DNA of 64,000 nucleotides from Primulina eburnea (lineage: Eukaryota; Streptophyta; Magnoliopsida; Lamiales; Gesneriaceae), in NCBI RefSeq assembly GCF_022965805.1, contig NC_133104.1:42204682-42268681 (forward strand). Direction: 5' to 3'. The notes under the pieces were generated by a model. That model was not told where the DNA came from and ran no database searches. It saw only the letters and a list, made by a program, of their open reading frames with translations. This document shows, in pieces, positions 1-17,220 of the stretch (its first letter is position 1; each line of letters starts with the position of its first letter). The translations under genes were made by a program, and so were the position numbers.

Positions 1-748
1 CCACTTAATGTGCGATGAAGTTTCCAAGTAGTTTAATTTTACAGATAATAACAATATATATATACAATATATGCAGGGTTCTTGGTTCTTTTCTAAAGAA
101 AACAAGACATATGACTAAATAAATGACATGTAAGTTTTCCAGTCTGTTTTGAAACCTTAATTCAGCCTAAACTTGTGTTCCATCTTCCTCCACCTTTTTC
201 AAAAACTCCATTTTTCCTTTTTTTGGGATTTTTTCCTTTTTTCTGTATGTTTAGGCTCGCAGAAAAAGATTGCATCTTTCCGTTCTTGTACTGTTTTTCG
301 GTAGCCATTTGAAATCCCTCCTTTTCTTAACTGGTTCCTGGCCCGGATCTGCTAGCTTCTTGTTTGATTCAACAATTCTTGGTGGCTTTCAGTCTTGATT
401 TCTCTGATGAAGGTAGCTTGATGTCCTAGCTCATTGTTTTATATATATATTTTTGGAGTTTCTTCGTTTTTTTTAAAAAAATATTGGCTGGAAAATGAGT
501 GAGTATGCAGTAGAAAAATATGTGCACACGAGAGGTAAAATTGTTGGCTTTGGATTTGCAGGTAGCGATTCGTTTGGTTCAAGCCTAAGGTTTTTAATTT
601 TTATCTGATGCCCTTCTGTCCCTGGGTGCTATTTACTGGTGCTTGCATTGGATTCTGAATTTTGAATTCTGTGGGGAGAAAACTAGTAAGCGCAACTGGG
701 GGGAAAATAAAATAAAATAGTAAATCGGGTTTGTTATACAAGAGGTGA
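1..748. other. Upstream and 5' leader region of the HERK2-like gene
   Basis: No coding potential is seen. The stretch is T-rich with pyrimidine tracts, as expected of a promoter and 5' UTR. A plausible 5'-UTR intron runs from a GT at 413 (context GATGAAG|GTAGC) to an AG at 561 (TTTGCAG|GTAGC), 149 bases long. That intron is an inference from splice signals only. Confidence 0.4.
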
Positions 749-3277
749 ATGATGAAGGTTCGAGGCATGAGAATTTCGAGTATATTGTTTCTGGTTATTA
801 TATTTGTGTTTGCAAGCACTGTGGAATCTCAGATTCAGTCCTTTCTGATAAATTGTGGGTCGAATTCGAGTGTAAATATAGATGGCAGGAGATGGACTGG
901 TGACAAAGTTTTAGGCAACAATTTCACCCTCATTGCTCCTGGTATTGAAGCCTCCAGCACAATGTTCAATGGTGATCCAGTTTACGAGCCACTTTATAGA
1001 ACTGCCAGGATTTTTACAGACCACATGAATTATAGTTTTCAAGGAACAACCGGGAAATATTTTTTTAGGCTTCATTTCTACCCATTGATATTTGAAAATT
1101 ACAATGCCAATGACTCCTACTTTGCTGTTGAGGTGAATGGTTTGAAGCTACTTTCTGAATTCAATGTTCCTGGTGAGATTTTGTACAAGAGCTCAAATTT
1201 TCCTGGCTCAAGAATTAATTCTAGCATGCCATATTTGGTGAAGGAATATTTCCTTAGTGTTGAAGCTAGTGAAACAATTGTTAATTTTGTTCCTTCTAAA
1301 GGCTCATTTGGTTTCGTGAATGCAATAGAAATGATTCCAGAAGACAATAAGATGTTCATTGACTCGGTGAGGAGAGTGGGCGTAAATGGTGGCTTGAGCT
1401 CTTTGAATTTAAACAAACGGGGGATTGAAACCATGTGTCGATTGAATGTTGGAGGTTCATCCATCAAACCTGCACAAGATCTTTTTTGGAGAATGTGGGA
1501 AACTGATTCAGGTTACATGATAAATTCAGATGCTGGATCAGAAATTCATAGCAAATCTAACATTACTTATGCTACTCCAAATGATACAACAGTGGCGCCT
1601 CTTCTTGTCTATGAAACAGCAAGAACTTTGACGAATACAGAAGTATTGGAAAAGAGATTCAACATGTCATGGAAATTGGAGGTCGATCCAGATTTTGATT
1701 ATCTAGTCCGCCTGCACTTCTGTGAGCTGCTGTATGATAAGCCCAATCAGAGGATTTTCAGAATTTACATTGACAATAAAACTGCTGCAGAAAACTTTGA
1801 CATTTTTGTTCGAGCCGGAGGAACAAACAAGGCATATCATGAGGATTACCTGGATTCAGTTTCTTCTAAAACCAAGACTCTTTGGATACAATTAGGTCCT
1901 GATACAAGTGCTGGTTCTGCTGGAACTGATGCTCTTTTGAGTGGTTTAGAGGTTTTCAAGCTAAGTCGGAATGGTAATCTTGCTTATGTACAGAAGTATA
2001 GTGATCCAGAAATCAGCAAAAGCTCAAGAAAGCTAATCCTTTGGGTTGGAATTGGAGCGGGTATTGGTTCTATTGCCATTCTTGCTGCTGTTTTTATGCT
2101 GGCCGTCTGTTTCTGTAAGAAGAAGAGAGAAAAAAATGGTACCAAGAAGACCTCTCCTGGCTGGAGGCCTTTGTTCCTCCATGGATCAATTTGGAACAGC
2201 ACTGCCAACGCAAAAGGATCGATGAGTTGTCAGAGTCCAAATGGACAATTTGGCTCTGTCAGATCCGGGAGGCGCTTTACAGTAACAGAGATTAGAGCAG
2301 CAACACATAATTTTGATGAAAGTTTAGTGATCGGAGTGGGAGGATTTGGTAAGGTGTACAAAGGAGAGGTTGACGATGGGACCCTTGTCGCAATCAAGCG
2401 ATCCAATCCACAATCTCAGCAGGGCTTAGCAGAATTTGAGACGGAAATTGAGATGTTGTCAAAATTAAGGCACAGGCATCTTGTCCCTCTGATTGGATTC
2501 TGCGATGAACAGAATGAAATGATTTTGGTGTACGAATATATGGCTAATGGAACTCTGAGGAATCATCTTTTCGGGAGCGACTTACCACCATTAAGTTGGA
2601 AGCAACGATTGGAAATGTGCATCGGTGCGGCCAGAGGACTACACTACCTTCATACAGGTTCTGAGAGGGGAATCATCCACAGAGACGTGAAGACAACCAA
2701 CATATTGTTAGATGGGAACTTTGTAGCAAAAATGGCTGATTTTGGGCTGTCCAAAACAGGTCCTTCATTTGAGCACACACATGTGAGCACTGCGGTAAAA
2801 GGAAGCTTTGGTTATCTTGATCCTGAATATTTCAGGCGGCAACAGTTGACTGAGAAATCTGATGTTTACTCATTTGGTGTGGTCCTTTTTGAAGTTGTTT
2901 GTGCTCGAGCTGTTATTAATCCCACATTACCGAAAGATCAAATAAATCTTGCAGAATGGGCGTTGCGTTGCCAAAGAGAGGGATTGCTTGAGAGCATTCT
3001 CGATGAACAACTCCGAGGAAAGTATTCTCCAGAATCATTGATGGGATTTGGAGAGATTGCTGAGAAATGTCTTGCGGATGAGGGGAAGAGCAGGCCGACA
3101 ATGGGGGAAGTTCTGTGGTACTTGGAATATGTTTTACAGCTTCAAGAAGCTTGGTTGCGCAGCAATGCTGGAGAACACTCAGTTACTAGCATTCATTATT
3201 TGAGGCCTTTTGATGATTCGAAATCTGTGGAAGCACAGGCAGAAGAAAATTCAGATACTGGCACTCCTACACAGTAG
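749..3277 (+). CDS. HERK2: HERK2-like receptor kinase (CrRLK1L family)
   Basis: This is an intronless 842-residue receptor-like kinase of the plasma membrane. A signal peptide (about 1-27) precedes an extracellular malectin-like region (about 30-415), a transmembrane helix (about 430-457) and a Ser/Thr kinase domain (about 520-795). The kinase keeps the glycine loop GVGGFGKVY, Lys550 (VAIK), HRD at 644-646 and DFG at 664-666. The juxtamembrane GWRPLFLH motif followed by NSTANAK, and the whole kinase domain, match Arabidopsis HERK2 (At1g30570) better than THE1, HERK1 or FER as I remember them. CrRLK1L proteins sense cell-wall state and RALF peptides during growth. Three in-frame ATGs lie within the first 22 bases (749, 752, 767); the first is taken. 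The gene looks intact. Confidence 0.93.
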   Translation: MMKVRGMRISSILFLVIIFVFASTVESQIQSFLINCGSNSSVNIDGRRWTGDKVLGNNFTLIAPGIEASSTMFNGDPVYEPLYRTARIFTDHMNYSFQGTTGKYFFRLHFYPLIFENYNANDSYFAVEVNGLKLLSEFNVPGEILYKSSNFPGSRINSSMPYLVKEYFLSVEASETIVNFVPSKGSFGFVNAIEMIPEDNKMFIDSVRRVGVNGGLSSLNLNKRGIETMCRLNVGGSSIKPAQDLFWRMWETDSGYMINSDAGSEIHSKSNITYATPNDTTVAPLLVYETARTLTNTEVLEKRFNMSWKLEVDPDFDYLVRLHFCELLYDKPNQRIFRIYIDNKTAAENFDIFVRAGGTNKAYHEDYLDSVSSKTKTLWIQLGPDTSAGSAGTDALLSGLEVFKLSRNGNLAYVQKYSDPEISKSSRKLILWVGIGAGIGSIAILAAVFMLAVCFCKKKREKNGTKKTSPGWRPLFLHGSIWNSTANAKGSMSCQSPNGQFGSVRSGRRFTVTEIRAATHNFDESLVIGVGGFGKVYKGEVDDGTLVAIKRSNPQSQQGLAEFETEIEMLSKLRHRHLVPLIGFCDEQNEMILVYEYMANGTLRNHLFGSDLPPLSWKQRLEMCIGAARGLHYLHTGSERGIIHRDVKTTNILLDGNFVAKMADFGLSKTGPSFEHTHVSTAVKGSFGYLDPEYFRRQQLTEKSDVYSFGVVLFEVVCARAVINPTLPKDQINLAEWALRCQREGLLESILDEQLRGKYSPESLMGFGEIAEKCLADEGKSRPTMGEVLWYLEYVLQLQEAWLRSNAGEHSVTSIHYLRPFDDSKSVEAQAEENSDTGTPTQ

Positions 3278-3884
3278 GTCAGAAGCTATATTTGGTATTG
3301 TGATTTCTGGGATTGTATCTTTCCATCTTTTTGTGTGCACACAAATATAATAGGATTGTGGAATCTTTGTTCATCATCTACATAGCACGAGTAGAGAAAG
3401 GAGATGGAAATGAAAAAGGTAAAGTTGGTTGTAGTATAGCCGTTGGCTTTCAGGTCTTCTATTCAATTTGTTTAATTTCATTCGCGAGGTCCAATTCTTT
3501 GATTCTTGCCTCTTGGTGTTGTTTGGAAAGCTGTGATGTCAGTTTAGAAAGGTGTTATTATACCTGTAACATATCAGGAAGTGAGTAACACTTGCGTGTA
3601 TGCTTTCTTTGAAGTGTTGATAGATTTTTTTTTCAATTTGTGCTTTCTTTGTGCTACTCGAAATGCACATCACTGGCTCTAATTGGACTGTTTCTTACTT
3701 CATCGATTACAGTTTATGATTTTCATTTTCTGTATAAGTTTCTGAGTAATGAAATGAATATACTTCGAGTTTTCAAGCTATATTTCATATTTCATCTTGC
3801 TTTTCGTAATGAAGCAAACAATCCTTATTTCCGTTCATGATGTTGACGTTAAAGATATATATCCGTGCAACATTTTTGATGGGA
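3278..3884. other. Convergent 3' region between HERK2-like and beta-glucosidase genes
   Basis: These 607 bases hold the 3' UTRs of the two converging genes. The short open frames here have no recognisable domains and show T-rich, UTR-like composition. Nothing else is seen. Confidence 0.6.
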
Positions 3885-7440
<3,556 letters not shown>

Positions 7441-7987
7441 CTCTGATCTTTTCTATGTTTCACAGCGTACTTGGTTCTATATATAATATAACAGATGAAA
7501 CATGCAAGTTGATATTCAAGTCATGCATGTATCTTTTGTGGTTGGTAACGAATTCGCTGCCATATTCCGACAATAGGTAGTGCTAGTGCTTTGAATCCGA
7601 TCCAAAGAACAAAGGGATTTTCTGACTTCTGTTGGGGTGTGGTTGGATTTCAATTTTCATTTAGTTTGCCTTGGTTAACATAATTTAAGTGAACTAAACG
7701 CCCATCAACTTAGTCAAATTGTATTATCAAATTCTGTGTTGAACTTTTTTATGATTTAACAATTTGATTTTCGTTATTTAAATTTTGTTGCTTTGATGAT
7801 CTTTAGAGCTATACCGTTGAGACCAAATCATGATGGATCTTGAACACTATCACGCACTAGCTAGTTGATAGGACGAATAGAATAAAGGTAAAAGTAGTTA
7901 ATTATTGATAAATCCATTTTCAACGAAATTAAAAGAATTAATATTCATATAACAGGAAATCGTTATTGCATGCATAACCAAGTCTGC
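7441..7987. other. Beta-glucosidase promoter and germin-like 3' flank
   Basis: No coding sequence is seen. On the minus strand, 7478-7486 reads as a TATA box about 40 bases upstream of the beta-glucosidase ATG. The rest is AT-rich flank. Confidence 0.5.
7478..7486 (-). promoter_or_regulatory. Putative TATA box of the beta-glucosidase gene
   Basis: The minus strand reads TTATATATA shortly upstream of the ATG at 7440. The spacing would leave only a very short 5' leader. Confidence 0.4.
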
Positions 7988-8778
7988 CTAGAACTTGGAC
8001 TGTATCAAATCCAGTACCGTCTTTGCATCCACTTGAAATGATTTTGCGAGAAGATCGTCCGGGATGGGGGGATTGGATCCAAAAACTGCGTTTCCAATGT
8101 TAATTACTCCAGGGTTTTGGCTGCTGAGTCCTGCAATAGCAACAGCACTAGCATTGGCAGTATTGCGTTGGAAGTGAACAAGACCTTGAGGAAACACAAA
8201 CACGTCCCCCTTTTCGAGTACTTTAGAGATGAGACTATTATTGGGATTGGAGGTGACAAATCCCACTTCCAGGGAACCTTCAATCACAGTCAATATTTCA
8301 GTAGCACGAGGATGTGTGTGGGGAGGGTTGACCCCAGACGGCGAAAAGTCGATCCGGACCATTGAAATCCCCAGTGTGTTGAGTCCGGGAATCTGAGTGA
8401 CTGTCACTGGAGTCACTTTGGATCCCACGGGATTGGAAGTGTTGCCTGTTACGTTAAGCCCACTGAAGAAGAAATCATCTGCTTGCACGAGTTTGGGATC
8501 TTTGCATGTAAAGCCATTTACTCGAAATAAAGAAGACATGGACAAAAATAATGAAGCCAGGCCATTATGGACCAAACCTGCATAGTTTCACAACATTTGT
8601 AATTAACCAGAGATTTCTTTTTCTTGCTAATGTTACAATAATGAGATTGATGAATAAGTAAAATACCGGAACCTTTGGGGTTAGCAACACAAAAATCTTG
8701 AAGCGGGCTTGGATCGGATGCCAAAGAAACTGTAAAAGTTGCAATAAATAGTCCCAACAAAAGAATATTGGAAGCCAT
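7988..8778 (-). CDS. Germin-like protein 1 (cupin)
   Basis: Two exons, 8778-8667 and 8520-7988, join (G|TA) to a 214-residue secreted cupin. A signal peptide (about 1-21) leads to the mature start [12 protein letters not shown]. The germin box 1 [10 protein letters not shown] carries the two His and Glu metal ligands, and the fourth ligand is the His in GLVHFQ. The Cys of QDFC and the Cys of GFTCKDP form the conserved disulfide. Germin-like proteins are apoplastic manganese hexamers, often with superoxide dismutase activity, linked to defence and wall cross-linking. An in-frame ATG at 8799 would add seven residues before the signal peptide; 8778 is preferred. It has a paralogue at 13363-14132, on the other side of the tubulin gene. 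Confidence 0.93.
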
Positions 8779-9823
8779 TAGGTTATATTGAAGCAGCAAA
8801 ACGTGAGTAATTGCTTAGCCTGAGTTTCTCAAAAAACTAAATGCTGGTTTTATACAGCAAGTTGATGAAATATTATATTCTTGAACATTGTGCCGTCCTT
8901 ATTATGTAACTCCAAAGCCGCAGATATTATCAATGCAACCTGAGTATTGATCAAATTTTGTAAATATCAAAATGGGAAATTGTTTTTTAGTTACGTATGT
9001 TTATAATATCAAATTTCAATTTTTGTCGGTTATTTTTATTTATTTTTTGATAATTTTAATACTTTTCTTATATGAAGTTGGTGTGCCACTATTATAGCGG
9101 TGACGTATGTAGTATCACAAAAACACTCTCATTGAAAATAAAAAAAATCGAAAAAATAAAGAACTATTGAAATTGATAACATTCAAAGTCAAAATCGCAA
9201 ACATATCATAATAAAAGTTGCAATTATACGAGTTTACACCTTTATGCTACTTTAAGTAATTAAGTGTGACAGTAATGTTATCAAAAAGGAAAATACAACA
9301 TGTCATGCACGTGTATTGCACGTTCGATTGACAAGTATCATTAATCTCAATAAATTTAAATCTTGAAATCCTAATAAAAACACTCTCAGAAACTAGCACT
9401 CTTCTCTGTTTATTTGCCATTTAGCCGAATAATTGAAATTATATAGTCCATGTGTTGGTTGTTTATACAGTCCAAACACGTAAATTTGTTTAATCTCACC
9501 ATGTACACATGTAACCAGTCTTACTGGTTTTAATTCACTTTTAATCGACCATTTCATGTCATTCTGGCAAGTGAAAAGCAAAGTAGGACTTCAGTTTCAA
9601 ACGAAAATGGAGCAGATCTGAAATTACTAAATGCAAACCTTCATTGTTCAATTAGAATGACACACACACACACGCTGTTACACCCATCTCAAATCAAGTC
9701 ACATCCATACGTATGATTTAAATCAATCTAAACTGATCTCTATAGTACAACAGCAACACACCCTAAGATAAAATCAACAGACAAAGAGACTTGCAAACGT
9801 CGTGGCAAGCCGAAAAATCATTT
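8779..9823. other. Germin-like promoter and beta-tubulin 3' flank
   Basis: No gene is seen. It contains the TATA box of the germin-like gene (8848-8854), an AT-rich middle, a palindromic patch around 9306-9323 (GCACGTGTATTGCACGT) like others in the window, and an (AC)n run near 9661-9674. Confidence 0.5.
8848..8854 (-). promoter_or_regulatory. Putative TATA box of germin-like gene 1
   Basis: TATAAAA on the minus strand, 70 bases upstream of the ATG at 8778, which is normal spacing for a plant promoter with a short leader. Confidence 0.5.
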
Positions 9824-11761
<1,938 letters not shown>

Positions 11762-12009
11762 TTTTCCACAGGATCCTTTGTCCCAGAAAAATGGAGAATC
11801 TGTCCAAGTTTTTTTTTTTTTTTTTTTGAGATATTTATGTTTCCACGATATTTATGAGCGCTTTTGCTATTGTGTAGTTTTTTTTTTCCCGGGAGTGGAG
11901 GAGAGGAAATCAGGGAGATTGGACGAACTAAAAACGGTCGGGCAGAGGACATTCAAATGTTTGTATGTGTATGTATATATATTCTTCTTGATTTGCTAAA
12001 AAGTTACGC

Positions 12010-12197
12010 AAAAACTCTCGTGAAACGGTTTTACATTTCAATTTCATGAGACGGATCTCCTGTTTGAATCATCCATGGAAAAATATTACTTTTTTTTATA
12101 ATTTATGCTAAGAGTATTACTTTCTATTGTGAATATCGTAAAGATTGATTCGTCTCACGGGTCTCACATATAAATATCCGTGAGACCGTTTCAAAAA
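12010..12197 (+). mobile_element. Degenerate copy of the 183-bp GTGAGAC MITE
   Basis: The order of landmarks matches the intact copies: a terminal segment with CGTGAAACGG, then GAGACGGAT, CATCCATGGAAAAATATTAC, GCTAAGAGTATTAC, GTGAATAT, and a final CGTGAGACCG. The ends are eroded, so the limits are approximate. Confidence 0.7.
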
Positions 12198-12754
12198 AAC
12201 TATTAAAAAAATTATATTTAGGAGGATAAAAATTACTTAATTATAATTTTTAAAGGGAGTTTCTACACATATTCATAGGCAGAATTGTGAGCCGTAAAAA
12301 AAATATATTTAAAAAATTATATATTATTTTGTTTATCAAAATTTTAAACAATAAATAATTTTTTTTTTTCAAAAATCACAATTTTTAAATTTATTAGAAA
12401 TAAAAACTTTAAATATAAATTTTAATTAATTTTAGGACATTTTAAAAATATTCATATTAAAGTTTTAATTAAAATACATAATAATAAAAATAACAACGGA
12501 CCGTCAATAGTTATTATAAAACGTAGTATTGTGTAAAAAAGTTATATTTCATTTAATATGACATTGAGTAGTGAAATTAAATATATAAAAATAACACAAA
12601 ATTAAAACTCATGACCAACATTTAATGAAATAATATAATTATTTCATACACTTAAATGTAATTTATATTTCAAAAAACATCACATTCTTGTTTAAAAAAA
12701 AGTAAACAAAATTTCACTTTTAATCACGTATGTAGGTATTTCTTATTTGTTTGT

Positions 12755-12937
12755 TGGCAAAAACTTGTGTGAGACGGTCTCACGGGTTGTATTTTGTGAG
12801 ACGGATCTTTATTTGGATAATCCATGAAAAGGTATTACCTTTTATACTAAGAGTATTACTTTTTAATGTGAATATGGGTCGGGTTGACCCGTCTCACAGA
12901 TTGTGATCCGTGAGACGGTCTCACATGAGACTTACTC
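12755..12937 (+). mobile_element. 183-bp GTGAGAC MITE, intact copy
   Basis: The element begins GGCAAAAACTTGTGTGAGAC and ends CATGAGACTTACTC. Both terminal regions contain the near-palindrome GTGAGACGGTCTCAC. It is flanked by an 8-base direct repeat TTGTTTGT (12747-12754 and 12938-12945). No coding capacity. Allowing one base of uncertainty, it starts at the GG around 12755-12757. Confidence 0.8.
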
Positions 12938-13050
12938 TTGTTTGTATATGTAAATGTAAAGATAAATATTTTTTTATAATTTAATATCATTTTGACGGGA
13001 TTTTTTCAAACATAGTCTCTATTTATATTATGATATAGATATTTATATAT

Positions 13051-13233
13051 AGAGTGAGTCTCATGTGAGACCGTCTCACGGGTTATAATCCGTGAGACGG
13101 GTCAACCCTACTCATATTCATAATAAAAAGTAATACTCTTAGCATACAAAGTAATACTTTTTCATGGATGATCCAAATAAGTAATCCGTCTCACAAATAC
13201 GACTCGTGAGACCGTCTCACACAAGTTTTTGCC
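13051..13233 (-). mobile_element. 183-bp GTGAGAC MITE, inverted copy
   Basis: This is the reverse complement of the copy at 12755-12937 with only scattered differences, and has the same length. The bases just outside are TTATATAT on the left and TTATATTT on the right, a possible decayed 8-base target duplication. Together the two copies form a long inverted repeat with a 113-base spacer. Confidence 0.8.
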
Positions 13234-13362
13234 TTATATTTATTACTCATTTATTACTCACGTGAAATACTTGAAATGAATATAAATTAAAAGTGCATTT
13301 AATCTACACATTGCAGAGAAAACGTAACATAATAAACGAATCACAAGAACCAAATTAAAATC

Positions 13363-14132
13363 TTAATGATGTGGAGCTTGGAGCTGATGGACGAACGACT
13401 TATCAACCCGGAAAGCCTTTGCCAGTACCCGATCGTCTATTTCAGGTTTCGATTCGAAAACGGTATTCGCGATGGCGATAACCCCAGGGTTCTGGCTGCT
13501 CAAGAACGCCATTGTAACAGCATTCCCTTGGCCAACGTTTTGTTGGAAGTGAATCAGTCCAAATGGAATAACAAAAACATCTCCCTTGTCCAGTGTTTTC
13601 GAAACAAGCCTGTTTTCGGGGTCTGAGGTGACGAAGCCCACAAACACCGTGCCTTCCAGCACCGTCAGTATTTCGGAGGCTCGTGGGTGTCGGTGCGGTG
13701 GGACCACCCCGCCTGGGGCGTAGTCGACGCGAACAGTGGAGATGCCGAGGGTGTTGAGGCCGGGGATTTCAAACACAGTTGGCCGGTTTACGAAGGAGCC
13801 CAATGGGTTAGATGTGTTTCCTGGTATGTTAAGGCCTCTGAAAAGGAAGTGATCGGCTGTTACTTGCTTGGGGTCTAGGCAAGCAAACCCATTCACCATC
13901 ACTGTATGCCACGGTGCATATATACGAACAAGTTAATTAGCAAAGTCAGACATACATATGAAGTACGTAGAATTAAGCACATGAGTTGATTTTTAATGAT
14001 TATATATATATACCGACCTGTGCTATTGAAGTCTGCAACACAAAAATCTTGTAGAGGGCTAGGTTCGTGGGCTAGGACGACGAAAAATGCAAATATAATA
14101 TTCATCGCGATAATTAGCATGAAATTTGCCAT
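13363..14132 (-). CDS. Germin-like protein 2 (cupin)
   Basis: Two exons, 14132-14018 and 13901-13363, join (G|TG) to 217 residues. A signal peptide (about 1-21) is followed by [13 protein letters not shown]. The cupin motif [10 protein letters not shown] gives two His and a Glu metal ligand, and GLIHFQ the fourth ligand. The paired cysteines (QDFC and GFACLDP) are conserved. The intron is in the same place and phase as in the germin-like gene at 7988-8778, and the two proteins share long identical stretches such as [10 protein letters not shown] and LSSQNPGVI, so they are diverged tandem duplicates. Expected to be an apoplastic Mn-binding oligomer with a defence or wall role; actual activity cannot be read from sequence. 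Confidence 0.93.
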
Positions 14133-16120
14133 TTTCCTGCAATATTAGCTTTACGTACCAAAGGATTTAGGTGTTAATGTGGTGCTATGACTAATGACTT
14201 GTGTGTGTTTATATTATCACCTGACAGCTAATATCCAACACAAGACCAAGTCATATTCACCATATATCTATGTGTTGATCCTTTGACCATACAAGAAGAA
14301 GTCCAACGCCAAACCCAAAGACTTTTTCAGGCTTAATTACAAGAATAATTCCTGGAGAAGACAACAAAAATTCGACACAATAAATGTTCGGGAGTTCTTG
14401 TCCTCATTAAACCGTACATGAACCTGGCCACAAAAAAAAAATATTTTCTGTTGATTAACATCTGCTCCACAATGTAAACTTTTGCATGCATTGGACCAAA
14501 CAAGGCAAATTGAAGGCGATTATCATATTTTGAAACGTTAATTAGCTAGACTAATCATATATTTCTCAAAAAGTTTGAGATTTAAATGTTGAACTTTTAT
14601 ATATGCTAGAAATATGCATGTGTCTTGCACGTTAAAACAATTTGATTTGAAATAATTAAAATTGTTTAATCTGATAAATAAAAACGATGATTGTGTATCT
14701 TACAATCAATGTGAACCAGTCATAAACAACTACTTCAGTTTTAATCTTGCATATTTTTCCCCACATAATATGTATATATATATATATATATTTATTATCG
14801 CTTTTTCTATGTAAAATGAAGTACGAAAAATTCTTAGTATCATCAATTATATATACTACTAATTAGTAGAATTGATCTACTATTGTTTCTCTTTAATTTT
14901 GTCATGACACAAACGCCTACATCTATCAACTTCTTTCTTGTTAACTAAAATAGATTTTAATTCATACACATTTTGTTTTAATTACTTGATGAAATGTAAA
15001 ATAAAATATGTTTGATCATATCTATATACTTTTAATCATTCGATTTCACCTTCCCACTTATTCCAGATGAACTCAGATATTTCTCTAGTTATAAGTTTCA
15101 ATTGAAATAAGTTACTATTACAATAAATTTGATTTATGTTACAATAAATATTCCAATTCATTAACACTTTTATTATTATTTTGGAATCCAAATTGTTATC
15201 ATACACAAGTTGTTTTACTTGTAAGATAAAATAAAAAAAAATTAATTTTTTTAAAATTTTCTTTGCTTTTCATGTAAATTTTTAATAAATAAATCATTAG
15301 ATTTCACTTTCTTAATTGCTACAATTCTTACGTCCATTCATTCGTAAATCATTAGATTTCACTTTCTTAATAAATAAATTTTATTTGATTTTCATGAACC
15401 TACTAAGCTTTCTACAAAGACTATCATTAATGACAAAAGACAAGAGAGCACAAAAACATAATTTCAAATTCATAATTCAAATGTCATTTTCACAGTGATA
15501 TAGAATTTAAATATAGAATATAGATAGATAAGCAATTAAATTTAAAATTCTGAGAAAATAAATTAAAATTGAACCAAAAGAAAAAAGAAAAGAAACAACA
15601 TAAGAGAATGATAAAACTTGAATTTAAATCATCTAAATAAATAAATAATCATAACCACATATTAAAATAAAAAATGACATTAAATTTGATGAAAATCATG
15701 AATATTTATTAAAACAAGTCATGAGAAATTTAATACAATAAAAACCTAATAAATAGAATTACCTAAATAAATTTAACATCATTAATGACGAAATACGAAA
15801 AAAAAACACAGATATAATTATAAATTCATATAGAACTTTTATATTGATATAATTGAAAAGATGGCCGGCCATTCTTTGGTGAGACCCGGCATTTTTATTT
15901 TAATTTATTCCTCCTAATTAATTTTGCCTTTATAAATGTATGGTTGTTTTTAGTCCTTTAAACAAGAAATTTTTTGGGGGGAACCGAATTGGTCCAAATG
16001 TTATCCTTGATTTACTCAAATTAAACATCATCTTATCTTAATTCAACGGTTTAGTCCAATCTACCTGAAAGATATTATCTACATGATAAAAACAATGAAC
16101 ACCGTTACATTAAAATATAT

Positions 16121-16302
16121 GACAAAAATTTGTGTGAAACGGTCTCACGGATTATATTTGTGAGACGAATCTCTTATTTGGGTCATTCATGAAAAAATAT
16201 TATTTTTTATGTTAAGAGTATTACTTTTTATTGTGAATATGGGTAGGATTGACCAGTCTCACCGATTAAGATCCGTGAGACGATCACACATGAAACTCAC
16301 TC
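16121..16302 (+). mobile_element. GTGAGAC MITE copy, about 182 bp
   Basis: Begins GACAAAAATTTGTGTGAAAC and ends CACATGAAACTCACTC, with the internal landmarks CATTCATGAAAAAATATT, GTTAAGAGTATTAC and GTGAATATGGGTAGGATTGAC in the same order as the 12755 copy. Flanks are AT-rich, so the target duplication is unclear. Confidence 0.75.
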
Positions 16303-17060
16303 AAAAAATATATATGGAATCAACCATAAACCTCATATATTTTGATCAATGATAATCGTTGGATCTGTAGTAAAGAGAATACACTTGCACTTTTACAAGT
16401 CCGAGAAAAAAAGAATAAAAAACTGAACCGAGTGAATGGACTGGAAATGTAAACAGGAAATAGACATGCAATTCTTTTTTTTCGATGAAAGAAACACCAT
16501 TTGATTAAAGGACCAAGTCAAGTAGAAATATTAATTAACTGCCGAGTAAACATTACCAAACAAAACTAGCATTGTTTTCGACAGCTAATCTACGATTAGA
16601 GGAAAACAAACAACGCTGAATACTTTGTGGAATGATGTGTCATTCTTTATTTTTATACATGTAAATGTGTTTTTTTTTTAGTAAATGTACGAGTTTGTTA
16701 TGATTGGTTTCAAATTCGAGAACTCGTTTTAAATTTTAAATTTTTTTCCAGATGTTTCATTGGTTAATTGTATTTTTTTTCTTTATATAAATATTGTGAA
16801 TTAAATTATATAGATCGACTGTTTTTTTTTATTAACGAAACCTTTTCCGTCTATGTACGTATATTTTATTGGTAAAAGAACGAGACAAAAGGCCCAAGAA
16901 ATTCTCGTATTATTGAATATACGCATTCGTGTTGAAATTGTATTACCCATATATTCATGTGGGAAACGAGATTTTGATTGTCGATTTTAGCATAAATTCT
17001 ACAAGAATTGACAACACTTGATGGTCGATACTCGACTGACCTTTATCTATTTGAATATGT

Positions 17061-17220
17061 ATCTTGTGAGACTGTCTCGTGAATCTTTATATGTGAGACG
17101 AGTTAATTCTACCGATATTCACAATAAACATTAATATTTTTTATGGATGACCCAAACAAGAGATCCGTCTCACAAAATATGACCCATGGACCATGAGATC
17201 GTCTCACACAAGTTTTACCT
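17061..17220 (-). mobile_element. Shortened GTGAGAC MITE copy
   Basis: It reads in reverse orientation. The AAGAGTATTAC segment of the other copies is missing and the terminal palindromes are eroded (CTTGTGAGACTGTCTCGTG; GAGATCGTCTCACACAAG). Confidence 0.7.

Larger units (their letters stand above)
11762..13362. other. Gene-free interval with MITE copies, between tubulin and germin-like 2
   Basis: The first part is the tubulin promoter and leader, with long T runs at about 11810-11826 and 11878-11888. The rest is AT-rich and holds three copies of the 183-bp GTGAGAC element, listed separately. No coding potential is seen. Confidence 0.6.

Noticed and set aside
3313..3840. Short forward frames downstream of the HERK2-like gene
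   Set aside because: T-rich UTR-like composition, no domain, and within the expected 3' UTR.
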